A stretch of 11,147 nt of DNA from Zetaproteobacteria bacterium (lineage in GTDB: Bacteria > Pseudomonadota > Zetaproteobacteria > Mariprofundales > Mariprofundaceae): positions 1 through 11,147 of the forward strand of contig JAJRTX010000002.1 of assembly GCA_021545665.1 (NCBI GenBank). The letters are read 5' to 3'. Both the position numbers and the translations under genes were made by a program. Positions 1 through 6,971 of the stretch are shown one piece after another. Below the pieces are notes generated by a model. It was not told where the DNA came from. It saw only the letters and a program-made list of their open reading frames with translations, and did no database searches. How positions within the stretch are numbered: the stretch's first letter is position 1; each line of letters begins with the position of its first letter.

Positions 1-86
1 ATATTTCTTTGCAGACATTCGGATTGACCCCTCGTTAATAGAGTTCTTACATCCTCTTTATCCTACACTTTTAATCATCAATATAA

Positions 87-215
87 TATAGTCTATGTAC
101 TAGTGTAAGAGCTTGCAAAGGGCGTGGCCATTCCCTGCGCTCTGCGCCTTGCACGCCCATATTTAACGGCTTTCTTAATATGCATACTATTCAGGACACT
201 ACACTAGTTATAGTC
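87..215. repeat. Nested inverted repeats in AT-rich intergenic stretch
   Basis: Bases 1-213 hold no gene that I can support. Inside lie a 9-bp inverted repeat (ACTAGTGTA at 99-107, TACACTAGT at 200-208) and, nested in it, a GC-rich 7-bp inverted repeat (GGGCGTG at 120-126, CACGCCC at 152-158). The inner repeat contains a further small GCGC-TCT-GCGC hairpin. A 7-bp direct repeat TATAGTC occurs at 87-93 and 209-215, flanking the outer arms. Read on the minus strand, the GC-rich hairpin lies about 55 bases past the phosphatase-like gene and could serve as a weak terminator, but only three T residues follow it. Function is unknown. Confidence 0.35.
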
Positions 216-756
216 AGCTCGTGGAAAACCTGCTTTTCCAGCCACGCTTTTCAATTGTCCGGATATTTTCTGCCCGCTTCAATTCGAGCAGAAACGGCAT
301 CAGGCGCTTGAGTTCCATATCCTCAGGATCGCCGTCAAACGGATCGATTCTGATCACATTGCCATAATGACGGGACAGATTGGTCGGCTGATCTTCGAGC
401 ATCAAAACCTGATCCAGATTCCAGTTCTGTTTGCGAACTTTCTTCAAATCTTTGAGCCAGCGAAAGTTACCATCAAACCCCTCACCTCTGGGTGTACAGC
501 GCTCACGACACCAGACGAACTCAAAGGGATAATCCGCCGGACAAATCTGTGCCAGCACCAGAGTCACATAATCTGCTGTTGCCGTTGTCCATGCCGCAAC
601 ATGAAAATGCTCATGGCAAAATTCCATAAACCGCTGCACATGAGGACGCTGATACACATAATACTGCGCAACCCTGAAATCAGCCGCACGATCCAGCAGT
701 GTCTCTGAAGCATGGATCAGTGTTTCATCAATATCCAGAATCAACAGTTTTTTCAC
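214..756 (-). CDS. HAD-superfamily (NIF/FCP1-like) phosphatase, small
   Basis: The product is a 180-residue protein of the HAD superfamily that resembles the NLI-interacting-factor (FCP1/SCP-like) phosphatase domain. These enzymes use an aspartyl-phosphate intermediate and Mg2+. The N-terminus starts directly with the catalytic motif LDIDETL (nucleophile D8, acid/base D10, T12). A TT pair at 57-58 fits motif II, a lysine around 102-105 fits motif III, and LEDQP with E121-D122 fits the acidic motif IV. There is no signal peptide or membrane segment, so it should be cytoplasmic. I chose the GTG at 756 because AGGGAG lies five bases upstream and the motif then begins at the usual distance. The longer ATG at 813 would add 19 residues and has a badly spaced ribosome site. 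It is transcribed away from dnaE. The substrate is unknown: eukaryotic relatives act on phosphoproteins, but a small-molecule substrate is equally possible in a bacterium. Confidence 0.8.
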   Translation of the reverse strand: MKKLLILDIDETLIHASETLLDRAADFRVAQYYVYQRPHVQRFMEFCHEHFHVAAWTTATADYVTLVLAQICPADYPFEFVWCRERCTPRGEGFDGNFRWLKDLKKVRKQNWNLDQVLMLEDQPTNLSRHYGNVIRIDPFDGDPEDMELKRLMPFLLELKRAENIRTIEKRGWKSRFSTS

Positions 757-819
757 ATCAACTCCCTTCAAAACATGCAGTATCCATACGCTTGCTGCTG
801 AATCCTTAATCATTTCCTG

Positions 820-835
820 TTGATCAAGTGATCAA
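820..835. promoter_or_regulatory. Palindrome between divergent genes, possible operator
   Basis: TTGATCAAGTGATCAA is an inverted repeat with 7-bp perfect arms and a 2-bp centre. It lies 64 bp from the phosphatase-like start and 78 bp from the dnaE start, so it could serve either promoter. The outer half-sites match TTGAT/ATCAA of FNR-type boxes, but they are six rather than four bases apart, so I do not call it an FNR site. No convincing -35/-10 pair can be assigned to either gene. Confidence 0.4.
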
Positions 836-861
836 TATTGGAAACACTGAACATACGAAAT

Positions 862-873
862 AGCAGTACTGCT
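862..873. promoter_or_regulatory. 12-bp perfect palindrome upstream of dnaE
   Basis: AGCAGTACTGCT is a perfect 12-bp palindrome ending 40 bp before the dnaE start. It could be an operator, or a hairpin if it is within the dnaE leader. It does not match the E. coli LexA box (CTGT-N8-ACAG). No regulator can be named from the sequence. Confidence 0.3.
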
Positions 874-913
874 GCAAGGTGCAATTTTCTTTATCGGGGG
901 TTAAGCTGGCGGC

Positions 914-3900
914 ATGCGTTTTGCTCCCTTTGTTCACTTGCATGTTCATTCCGATTTCTCTCTGCTCAGTGCCACCGCGCCCATAGAAAAAATGCTCAAA
1001 CAAACGGTGAAACTGCGTCAGCCGGCATTGGCCATTACCGATTATGGCAACCTGTTCGGTGCCATTGAGTTTTATTCCAAAGCCATAAAAATGGGCATTA
1101 AACCGATCATGGGCTGTGAGGTTTACCTCTGTGATGATATCAGCAAACGCGTTTCGGAGGGGCCGAGGGGACCGCGTTTTCCACAACTGGTGCTGTTGGC
1201 GCGTAACAATCATGGCTGGCATAACCTGTTGAAACTGATCTCTATCTCCTATCTGGAGGGCTTTTATTACAAACCCCGGATCAGCAAATCGCTGCTGACT
1301 GAACATGCTGACGGCCTGATTGCACTATCCTCCGGCTGGAATGGCGAAGTGGAACAACACCTGCAACGCGGTGATTACAATGGGGCCAGACAAGCAGCTC
1401 AGACTTATCAGTCCATGTTTCATGAGCACTGTTTCTTCCTGGAGTTGCAGCGTCATGGCGCGGCAGGTCAGGAAGAGGTGAACCGCGATCTCATAAAACT
1501 GGCCCATGAACTGGATATTCCACTGTTGGCCAGCAATAACACCCATTTTCTGGAGCGTGAGGATTTTCAGTCGTTTGAAGCCGTGCTGGCTCTGCAACAA
1601 AACCGCACACTGCATGATGATGTATCCGGACATTTTACGCCTGAATATTATCTTAAATCCTACGATGAAATGCAGGAGTTATTCTCCGACGTGCCGGAAG
1701 CGCTGGAGAATAGCATCCATATCGCCAACCGCTGCAATGTTGATTTGCAGTTTGGCAACTATCAGCTGCCCGATTTTCAGACGCCTGATGATATGGAAAT
1801 TAATACATATATGCGTTTGCAGGCTCGTCAGGGGCTGGAGTCACGCTGGCCGATCATAGTGGCTGGCAGACCGGAAGCCAAACGGCAGGAATATGATAAC
1901 AGGCTTGAATTTGAGCTTGGCGTCATTGAAAAGATGAAGTTTCCCGGCTATTTTCTTATCGTATCCGATTTTATTCTCTGGGCTAAAAATCAGGGTATTC
2001 CGGTAGGCCCGGGGCGCGGTTCCGGTGCGGGCTCGCTGGTAGCCTATTGTCTGAAAATCACTGATCTTGATCCGCTTAAATATGGTTTGCTGTTTGAACG
2101 CTTCCTTAATCCTGAACGCGTATCCCTGCCGGATTTTGATATTGACTTCTGTATGGCCCGGCGCGAAGAAGTGATCCATTACGTCACCGATAAATATGGC
2201 GAAGAAAAAGTGTCGCAGATTATCACTTTCGGCTCGATGAAGGCCAAAGCTGTGGTGCGTGATGTCGGACGCGTTCTGGGCATGGAACTGGCCAAAGTCA
2301 ACACCATCGCCAAGCTGATTCCCAATGATTTGAACATGACGTTGGAAAGCGCTCTGAAAAAAGAAGAAAGGCTGGCCAAAATGCTCAAGGATGATGCTGA
2401 AGTTGCACGTCTGTTTGATCTGGCCCTGCGCCTTGAGGGCTGCCATCGCAATGCCGGAAAACACGCCGCCGGCGTGATTATCGGCCGTCACGATCTGGTC
2501 GATACCGCGCCATTATTCAAGGTCAGCGGCGAGGAAGGCAAGGTGGTACAGTGGGACATGTCCAATGTCGAGAAAATGGGCCTGATCAAGTTTGATTTCC
2601 TTGGTCTGAAAACGCTGACTGTGATTGATCTGGCCTGTAAGTTAATCGGACAACATGACAAAAGCGAAACGGCAGCAACCTTTGATATCACAACTATTCC
2701 CATGGCTGATCAGGCTACGTTTGAATTGATGCAGCGTGGACAGACCAGTGCGGTGTTCCAAGTGGAATCATCGGGTATGCGCGATCTGCTGACGCGTATG
2801 AAACCGGACTGTTTTGAAGATGTGATCGCACTGGTAGCGCTATATCGTCCCGGGCCGCTGGAGTCTGGTATGGTGGATACCTTTATTGAGTGTAAGCACG
2901 GCAGACAGGAGATTGTTTACCTGGTGCCACAACTGAAAGAAATATTACAGGAAACCAATGGCGTGATCCTTTATCAGGAACAGGTAATGCAGATCGCTCA
3001 GGTTCTGGCTGGCTACACGCTTGGTCAGGCCGATATGCTCAGGCGCGCCATGGGCAAGAAAAAACCGGAAGAGATGGCCAAGCAGCGTAATATTTTTATG
3101 GCCGGTGCAAAAAAGAAAAAAGTGCCGCTGGATCGGGCTGAACAAATTTTTGACCTGATGGAGAAATTCGCCGGTTATGGTTTTAATAAATCGCATTCAG
3201 CGGCTTATGCCCTGATTTCCTACCAGACTGCCTATTTAAAAGCGCATTTCCCGCAGGCATTTATGGCTGCAACCATGTCCTGTGACATGGGCAATACAGA
3301 TAAAATTGCCACGCTGGTTAGCGACTGTCGTAATATGGATATCGAGATTCTACCACCCGATTTCAACACTTCCGATTGGGAATTTCAGCCAGAAAAGGAT
3401 GCTATTCGTTTTGGTCTTGGCGCTATCAAAGGTGTGGGTGAAGCAGCCATTCGCGCTATTGTCGATGTACGGCAAAAAGATGGTGTATTTATATCATTTG
3501 AAAATTTAATCATGCGCGCCCCCAGTCGCACATTGAATAAACGAATTCTTGAAGCCTCTATCAAGGCCGGGGCACTGGATACTCTGATTTCACATCGACA
3601 TGCTGCTCTTACAGGATTAAATGATGTACTGGAGCAATTAAACCGCAAGCGCAGAGATTATACCTCACATCAATCTGCCCTGTTTGAAGTTGCTGAACCG
3701 GAAGATAACGAAGGTGGTTTCCCATCCATGCAGGAATGGAGTACAGGTGAATGCCTGCAAGCCGAGCGTGAAGTGCTGGGTTTCTACCTGACAGGTCATC
3801 CACTGGAATCATACATGAACCGAACAAGAAATCTGGGGGACTGCCATCTGGGAGAACTGGCTGAGCGCGAAGACGGTTGTCAGGTTGTTATTGCGATTGG

Positions 3901-4405
3901 GGTATCCTCTATTCGCGCCTATACAGGTGGCCGCGGTACCATGGCATTTGTTCAGTTGGAAGACCTGCATGGTCAGGCTGAAATGGTCTGTTTTAGCAGA
4001 CTCTATGCAGAAACATCTGAATTACTGGCCGCTGACAAGCCTTTACTGGTAGCCGCCCGCATCGATAAATCCAAAGATGTGCCGGTATTGATTGCCGATG
4101 CAATCATATCACTGGATATGATACTGCCTGAACTGGTATCAGAAATTCACATTTCAGCGGCCAGTATTGCCTGGGATGAAATGACACTTGCACGTCTGAA
4201 ATCCATGGCTCAGGGCGGCAATGCACGACTTTCATTCCATGTCCGCCTTCCCGACGCTAGTCTTGCGCAACTGATCACCGGACCATGTATGCGCTGGGAT
4301 GAAGCTGTCAAAGCACAGCTGGATGCCCGTTTTGGGACTGAATCAGTGACCGTATTTTGTAAACCCTGGCAGCCACCACGTAAGCAACAGATGCGCAGGG
4401 GATGA
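914..4405 (+). CDS. dnaE: DNA polymerase III subunit alpha
   Basis: This is the catalytic subunit of the replicative C-family DNA polymerase. It is 1163 residues, against about 1160 in E. coli. Domains in order: PHP (about 1-275), palm/thumb/fingers with catalytic D407 and D409 in PDFDIDFC and D561 in KFDFLG, then a helix-hairpin-helix region near GIGAIKGVGE-like sequence (GLGAIKGVGE), and an OB fold with a C-terminal tau-binding region. The three aspartates are each offset by six from E. coli D401, D403 and D555. QSALF at 920-924 fits the beta-clamp motif and sits at the same number as the E. coli one. An in-frame stop at 902-904 makes ATG 914 the first possible ATG; its ribosome site is weak (GGGGG, 13 bases upstream). 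In the PHP domain some metal ligands are kept (H10, H12, E69, H211) but others are replaced (Y44, W142, N209), so intrinsic exonuclease activity is doubtful. accA follows after 15 bp, probably in one operon. Confidence 0.98.
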   Translation: MRFAPFVHLHVHSDFSLLSATAPIEKMLKQTVKLRQPALAITDYGNLFGAIEFYSKAIKMGIKPIMGCEVYLCDDISKRVSEGPRGPRFPQLVLLARNNHGWHNLLKLISISYLEGFYYKPRISKSLLTEHADGLIALSSGWNGEVEQHLQRGDYNGARQAAQTYQSMFHEHCFFLELQRHGAAGQEEVNRDLIKLAHELDIPLLASNNTHFLEREDFQSFEAVLALQQNRTLHDDVSGHFTPEYYLKSYDEMQELFSDVPEALENSIHIANRCNVDLQFGNYQLPDFQTPDDMEINTYMRLQARQGLESRWPIIVAGRPEAKRQEYDNRLEFELGVIEKMKFPGYFLIVSDFILWAKNQGIPVGPGRGSGAGSLVAYCLKITDLDPLKYGLLFERFLNPERVSLPDFDIDFCMARREEVIHYVTDKYGEEKVSQIITFGSMKAKAVVRDVGRVLGMELAKVNTIAKLIPNDLNMTLESALKKEERLAKMLKDDAEVARLFDLALRLEGCHRNAGKHAAGVIIGRHDLVDTAPLFKVSGEEGKVVQWDMSNVEKMGLIKFDFLGLKTLTVIDLACKLIGQHDKSETAATFDITTIPMADQATFELMQRGQTSAVFQVESSGMRDLLTRMKPDCFEDVIALVALYRPGPLESGMVDTFIECKHGRQEIVYLVPQLKEILQETNGVILYQEQVMQIAQVLAGYTLGQADMLRRAMGKKKPEEMAKQRNIFMAGAKKKKVPLDRAEQIFDLMEKFAGYGFNKSHSAAYALISYQTAYLKAHFPQAFMAATMSCDMGNTDKIATLVSDCRNMDIEILPPDFNTSDWEFQPEKDAIRFGLGAIKGVGEAAIRAIVDVRQKDGVFISFENLIMRAPSRTLNKRILEASIKAGALDTLISHRHAALTGLNDVLEQLNRKRRDYTSHQSALFEVAEPEDNEGGFPSMQEWSTGECLQAEREVLGFYLTGHPLESYMNRTRNLGDCHLGELAEREDGCQVVIAIGVSSIRAYTGGRGTMAFVQLEDLHGQAEMVCFSRLYAETSELLAADKPLLVAARIDKSKDVPVLIADAIISLDMILPELVSEIHISAASIAWDEMTLARLKSMAQGGNARLSFHVRLPDASLAQLITGPCMRWDEAVKAQLDARFGTESVTVFCKPWQPPRKQQMRRG

Positions 4406-4420
4406 TAAGAGAGGATCATA

Positions 4421-5377
4421 ATGGCCTATAGTTATCTGGAATTTGAACGCCCGATTGCTGAACTTACATTGAAGATTGAGGAGTTATCTGGCATGGGGGC
4501 CGGTTCCGGCATCAATATTGCCGAAGAAGTTGAGCGCCTTAACAACAAGCGGGATAAACTGGTGGAACAGACATACAGTAACGCGACACGATCCCAGATT
4601 TGTCAGTTATCACGACACCCCAACAGACCTTATGTGCTCGATTATATTCCTTTGATATTTGATGAATTTCAGGAAATGCGCGGAGATCGAGCGCTCTCGG
4701 ATGATGGCGCTATCGTTAGTGGTATTGCACGCTTTCGTGGACGCTCAGTCATTATTGTCGGCCATCAGAAGGGGCGTGACACCAAGGAGAAACTGAAACG
4801 CAATTTCGGCATGCCAAGGCCTGAGGGATATCGCAAAGCACTCCGCCTGTTTAAACTGGCAGAGCGCTTTGAAATGCCTGTACTGACTTTTATCGATACT
4901 GCTGGTGCATGGCCAGGCATTGATGCTGAGGAACACGGACAGAGTGAAGCAATTGCCCGTAACTTGCAGGTGCTTGCCACCCTGAAAGTGCCTGTCATCT
5001 GTACTGTCATTGGTGAAGGGGGTTCAGGCGGCGCATTGGCCATTGGCGTGGGCGACCGCATGTACATGCAGCAGTTCTCAACCTATTCCGTCATTTCTCC
5101 AGAGGGTTGCGCAGCCATTCTGTGGCATGATCGCAAATATGCCGATGAAGCTGCGGAGGCGCTCAAAATCACAGCAAAAGATATTCATAGTCTGGGTCTG
5201 ATTGACGCTATTATTACAGAACCGAAAGAAGGTGCGCACAGAAACCCGGAACAGGCGGCGAAACTGATTGCCGAAACACTGGAAAAATCCCTGAATGAAT
5301 TGCTCAGTCTGCCAATGGATCAATTGCTGAAACAGCGCGCCAACCGTCTGCGCTCCCTGGGTACATTTGATAGCTAA
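4421..5377 (+). CDS. accA: Acetyl-CoA carboxylase carboxyltransferase subunit alpha
   Basis: This is the alpha subunit of the heterotetrameric carboxyltransferase (AccA2AccD2), which moves the carboxyl group from biotin on AccB to acetyl-CoA to give malonyl-CoA, the first committed step of fatty-acid synthesis. It is 318 residues, the usual length (319 in E. coli). Family hallmarks are the N-terminal helical region (about 1-60), HPxRPYxLDY near 66-75, [11 protein letters not shown] near 114-124, and the crotonase-fold loops IDTAGAWPG (158-166) and [15 protein letters not shown] (198-212) that build the oxyanion holes. The first loop differs from the E. coli form IDTPGAYPG (P to A, Y to W). 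The start has GAGAGG about six bases upstream. The 15-bp gap after dnaE suggests cotranscription. accD is not in the window. Confidence 0.98.
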   Translation: MAYSYLEFERPIAELTLKIEELSGMGAGSGINIAEEVERLNNKRDKLVEQTYSNATRSQICQLSRHPNRPYVLDYIPLIFDEFQEMRGDRALSDDGAIVSGIARFRGRSVIIVGHQKGRDTKEKLKRNFGMPRPEGYRKALRLFKLAERFEMPVLTFIDTAGAWPGIDAEEHGQSEAIARNLQVLATLKVPVICTVIGEGGSGGALAIGVGDRMYMQQFSTYSVISPEGCAAILWHDRKYADEAAEALKITAKDIHSLGLIDAIITEPKEGAHRNPEQAAKLIAETLEKSLNELLSLPMDQLLKQRANRLRSLGTFDS

Positions 5378-5402
5378 CCCGCATGGATTATTTCATGTTC
5401 AT

Positions 5403-5494
5403 GGAGAGGTACTCGAAGTGGTTATAACGGCACCGACTCGAAATCGGTTGGGGGCGAGAGCCCCACGCGGGTTCGAATCCCGCCCTCTCCGCCA
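5403..5494 (+). tRNA. tRNA-Ser (anticodon CGA)
   Basis: The gene is 92 bases with an encoded CCA end (5492-5494). The acceptor stem GGAGAGG (5403-5409) pairs fully with CCTCTCC (5484-5490), with discriminator G5491. The anticodon arm has a perfect 5-bp stem (5432-5436 with 5444-5448) and loop CTCGAAA, giving anticodon CGA at 5439-5441, which reads UCG. The long variable arm around GGGGGCGAGAGCCCC and the T-loop GTTCGAATC are typical of a class II serine tRNA. It starts 25 bp after accA and may be read from the dnaE-accA transcript, since no terminator lies between. Confidence 0.97.
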
Positions 5495-5498
5495 CATA

Positions 5499-5526
5499 AA
5501 AAAGACCGCCATCCGGCGGTTCTTTT
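5499..5526 (+). terminator. Rho-independent terminator after tRNA-Ser (bidirectional)
   Basis: ACCGCC (5505-5510), loop ATCC, then GGCGGT (5515-5520), followed by TCTTTT. Upstream A residues pair with the T tract. On the minus strand the same hairpin is followed by TCTTTTTT, so it could also stop read-through from the cold-shock gene. It lies four bases past the tRNA CCA end. Confidence 0.75.
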
Positions 5527-5606
5527 GTTCGTGCAGGATGGATGAGTGAGAAGACGCGTTCAAGTTCGACCAAGCAGCAGGACAGCCGATTGGGATGGCC
5601 GCAGTC

Positions 5607-5626
5607 AATCCCGTCCTCTCCGCCAC
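5607..5626 (+). repeat. Duplicated 3' end of tRNA-Ser (att-like direct repeat)
   Basis: These 20 bases match the 3' end of the tRNA-Ser gene and its next base (5476-5495) at 19 of 20 positions; the single difference is C5483 to T5614. They include the acceptor 3' strand, discriminator and CCA. The two copies are 131 bp apart. The remaining tRNA parts (5' acceptor strand, anticodon arm, T-loop sequence) are missing, so this is not a second working tRNA. Such 3'-end copies are typical scars of site-specific integration at tRNA genes, but no integrase lies between them. Confidence 0.7.
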
Positions 5627-5670
5627 TTATAAACCAGTATCATGGCGCAAAGTGTGCCTCCCTTTAAATG

Positions 5671-5702
5671 AAAAACGCCCGCCCGGAAACCGGACGGGCG
5701 TT
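5671..5702 (-). terminator. Rho-independent terminator of the cold-shock gene
   Basis: On the minus strand an 8-bp stem AACGCCCG/CGGGCGTT is extended by an inner CCGG/CCGG stem after one mismatch, with an AAA/TTT loop, and is followed by a run of five T. It lies 26 bp past the cold-shock stop codon. Confidence 0.85.
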
Positions 5703-5728
5703 GATTCATCTCCGCAGAGCGGATGAAT

Positions 5729-5932
5729 TTACTGTGGGATTACGTTACGAGCCTGAGGGCCTTTCTGTCCGTCTTCAACTTCAAATTCTACTTTCTGGCC
5801 TTCGTTCAGAGCCTTGAAACCTTCTGACTGAATAGCTGAGAAATGTACGAACACATCATCTCCGCCATCATCCTGTGCAATAAAGCCAAAACCCTTTGCG
5901 TCGTTAAACCATTTAACTGTACCTGTTGCCAT
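5729..5932 (-). CDS. Cold-shock domain protein, CspA family
   Basis: This is a 67-residue single cold-shock domain, a five-stranded beta barrel that binds single-stranded RNA and DNA. Members act as RNA chaperones that melt mRNA structure and act as antiterminators. The RNP1 motif KGFGFI is at 13-18 and the RNP2 motif VFVHF at 27-31; the N-terminal TVKWFN surface and the C-terminal GPQARNV are also conserved. The length is the family norm. The ATG at 5932 is preceded by GAGG nine bases upstream. That site is partly covered by one arm of a 12-bp inverted repeat in the leader. The gene is monocistronic, with a terminator behind it and another between it and the lipoprotein gene. Whether this paralogue is cold-induced or constitutive cannot be told from the protein. 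Confidence 0.97.
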   Translation of the reverse strand: MATGTVKWFNDAKGFGFIAQDDGGDDVFVHFSAIQSEGFKALNEGQKVEFEVEDGQKGPQARNVIPQ

Positions 5933-5942
5933 TTTTCTATAC

Positions 5943-6009
5943 CTCGATTTTATCTCTAATATTATTTTGCATGCATGTTAATTAACGAGTGTGACTGGAT
6001 AAAATCGAG
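5943..6009 (-). promoter_or_regulatory. 12-bp inverted repeat overlapping cold-shock gene RBS
   Basis: CTCGATTTTATC (5943-5954) is the exact reverse complement of GATAAAATCGAG (5998-6009). In the minus-strand transcript the 3' arm supplies the first three bases of the GAGG ribosome site at 5942-5945. If the leader starts upstream of 6009, a 12-bp stem with a 43-base loop would hide that site. The loop is AT-rich and holds three small palindromes (TAATATTA, TGCATGCA, GTTAATTAAC). If transcription instead starts inside the loop, the repeat would be a DNA operator flanking the promoter. I find no -35/-10 pair strong enough to decide. Confidence 0.55.
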
Positions 6010-6154
6010 AAGAAACTTCCGAATTGACCAAAAAAACCATCAACAAATCATGTTCTGCGAGGCGCACCTTAATTCAGATAAAAACAAAATACCAGAAAAA
6101 ACCTCAAACAATTCTACAACCGCTCGGGTTTTCCGCCCGTCGCACTTGTTATTT

Positions 6155-6186
6155 GCCGGGAAAGCCCGGCACAGAGGCCGGGCTTT
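6155..6186 (-). terminator. Hairpin terminator after the OmpA-domain lipoprotein gene
   Basis: AAAGCCCGGC (6161-6170) and GCCGGGCTTT (6177-6186) form a perfect 10-bp stem with a 6-base loop, ten bases past the lipoprotein stop on the minus strand. The T tract is short (TTT within the stem). GCCGGG at 6155-6160 offers a competing smaller hairpin with 6165-6170. It separates the lipoprotein gene from the cold-shock gene. Confidence 0.7.
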
Positions 6187-6195
6187 CATCAGTTT

Positions 6196-6876
6196 CTATT
6201 GAATATCGGAATCTGGAATAATCAACATTTCAACCCGGCGATTCAGCTGCCGCCCGGCTTCTGTTTCATTACTGGCGCGAGGCTGCGCTTCACCACGGCC
6301 ATCGGTAATAACCCGACGTGAATCGACACCGGCATCCGCCAGATACCAGCCCACTGCCTTGGCACGCTGTTCGGAAAGTCGCTGGTTATATTCAGCCGAT
6401 CCCCTGCTGTCGGTATGACCGGTAATTTTTATTGTTGTACGTGGATAACGACTCAGAATACCAGCCACCTTATCCAGCGTCCGGCGAAAAGCCGGCTTCA
6501 ACTCGGCTGAGTTATAATCAAATGAAACCTCGGAGTTCATGGTGATCTTCAAATTCTCATTCTTTAAGCGCTCCACCTCAATCTGATTGGCGCGTTTTTC
6601 AGCAGCCAGTTCCTGATCAAAGGCGGCCTGCTGTTTATCCATATACATGCCAGCACCCGCACCCAAAACACCACCGGCAGCAGCGCCTATCAATGCACCT
6701 CTAAGAGCACCACCGGAATGATCCTGCTGATGCCCGATCACAGCACCAGCTATTGCCCCAAGTGTTGCCCCAATTGCTGCACCTTCTTTAGTTTTCCTGT
6801 TTGGATCATTCTGACCAGTCACACAACCTGTCAGAACCAAAGTCAATATGGCACTCCATAATATCAATCGTTTCAT
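6196..6876 (-). CDS. OmpA-domain lipoprotein with glycine zipper, YiaD-like
   Basis: This is a 226-residue outer-membrane lipoprotein. A type II signal peptide (1-17) ends in the lipobox LTGC with lipidated C18; the +2 residue is V, not D, which predicts sorting to the outer membrane. Residues 32-76 form a glycine-rich zipper (repeated GA, IG and AG pairs). Residues 82-109 are a charged helical linker. Residues 112-220 are an OmpA C-terminal domain with ITGHTDSRGSAEYN and NRRVE; D156 and R171 match the pair that binds peptidoglycan diaminopimelate. The role inferred from the family is anchoring the outer membrane to the wall, as for E. coli YiaD, which also has the zipper plus OmpA layout. 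I chose ATG 6876 because GGAGG lies eight bases upstream and the lipobox is then at the normal place. The frame stays open to 6963, but that extension would bury the signal peptide. Confidence 0.92.
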   Translation of the reverse strand: MKRLILWSAILTLVLTGCVTGQNDPNRKTKEGAAIGATLGAIAGAVIGHQQDHSGGALRGALIGAAAGGVLGAGAGMYMDKQQAAFDQELAAEKRANQIEVERLKNENLKITMNSEVSFDYNSAELKPAFRRTLDKVAGILSRYPRTTIKITGHTDSRGSAEYNQRLSEQRAKAVGWYLADAGVDSRRVITDGRGEAQPRASNETEAGRQLNRRVEMLIIPDSDIQ

Positions 6877-6949
6877 CTTTTGTTCCTCCATTTCAACAAT
6901 AATCAAACTTACTATCTGTAATGTCCATACTCTCAATGTCGAACCTGAA

Positions 6950-6971
6950 TGTTCCATGAACAAGTATAGCA
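6950..6971 (-). promoter_or_regulatory. Extended -10 promoter and operator-like repeat for lipoprotein gene
   Basis: On the minus strand TGC-TATACT (6971 down to 6963) is an extended -10 element; no good -35 is visible, which is common for this class. The start point would be near 6956, giving a leader of about 80 bases. Just downstream, TGTTC-CAT-GAACA (6950-6962) is a 5-bp-arm inverted repeat that would straddle the start point, as an operator might. Confidence 0.45.

Noticed and set aside
367..708. Plus-strand open frame antisense to the phosphatase-like gene
   Set aside because: It mirrors a gene with clear HAD motifs on the other strand and encodes nothing recognisable.
820..835. FNR binding site
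   Set aside because: The half-sites TTGAT and ATCAA are six bases apart, not the four of the consensus.
1841..2491. 216-residue minus-strand frame inside dnaE
   Set aside because: It lies wholly within the conserved polymerase core on the opposite strand and has no homology I can recognise.
5544..5625. Second tRNA-Ser gene
   Set aside because: Only the 3' acceptor strand and CCA are present; the 5' acceptor strand, anticodon arm and T-loop sequence are absent.
6877..6963. N-terminal extension of the lipoprotein to 6963
   Set aside because: It would place the signal peptide and lipobox 29 residues in; ATG 6876 has a strong ribosome site.
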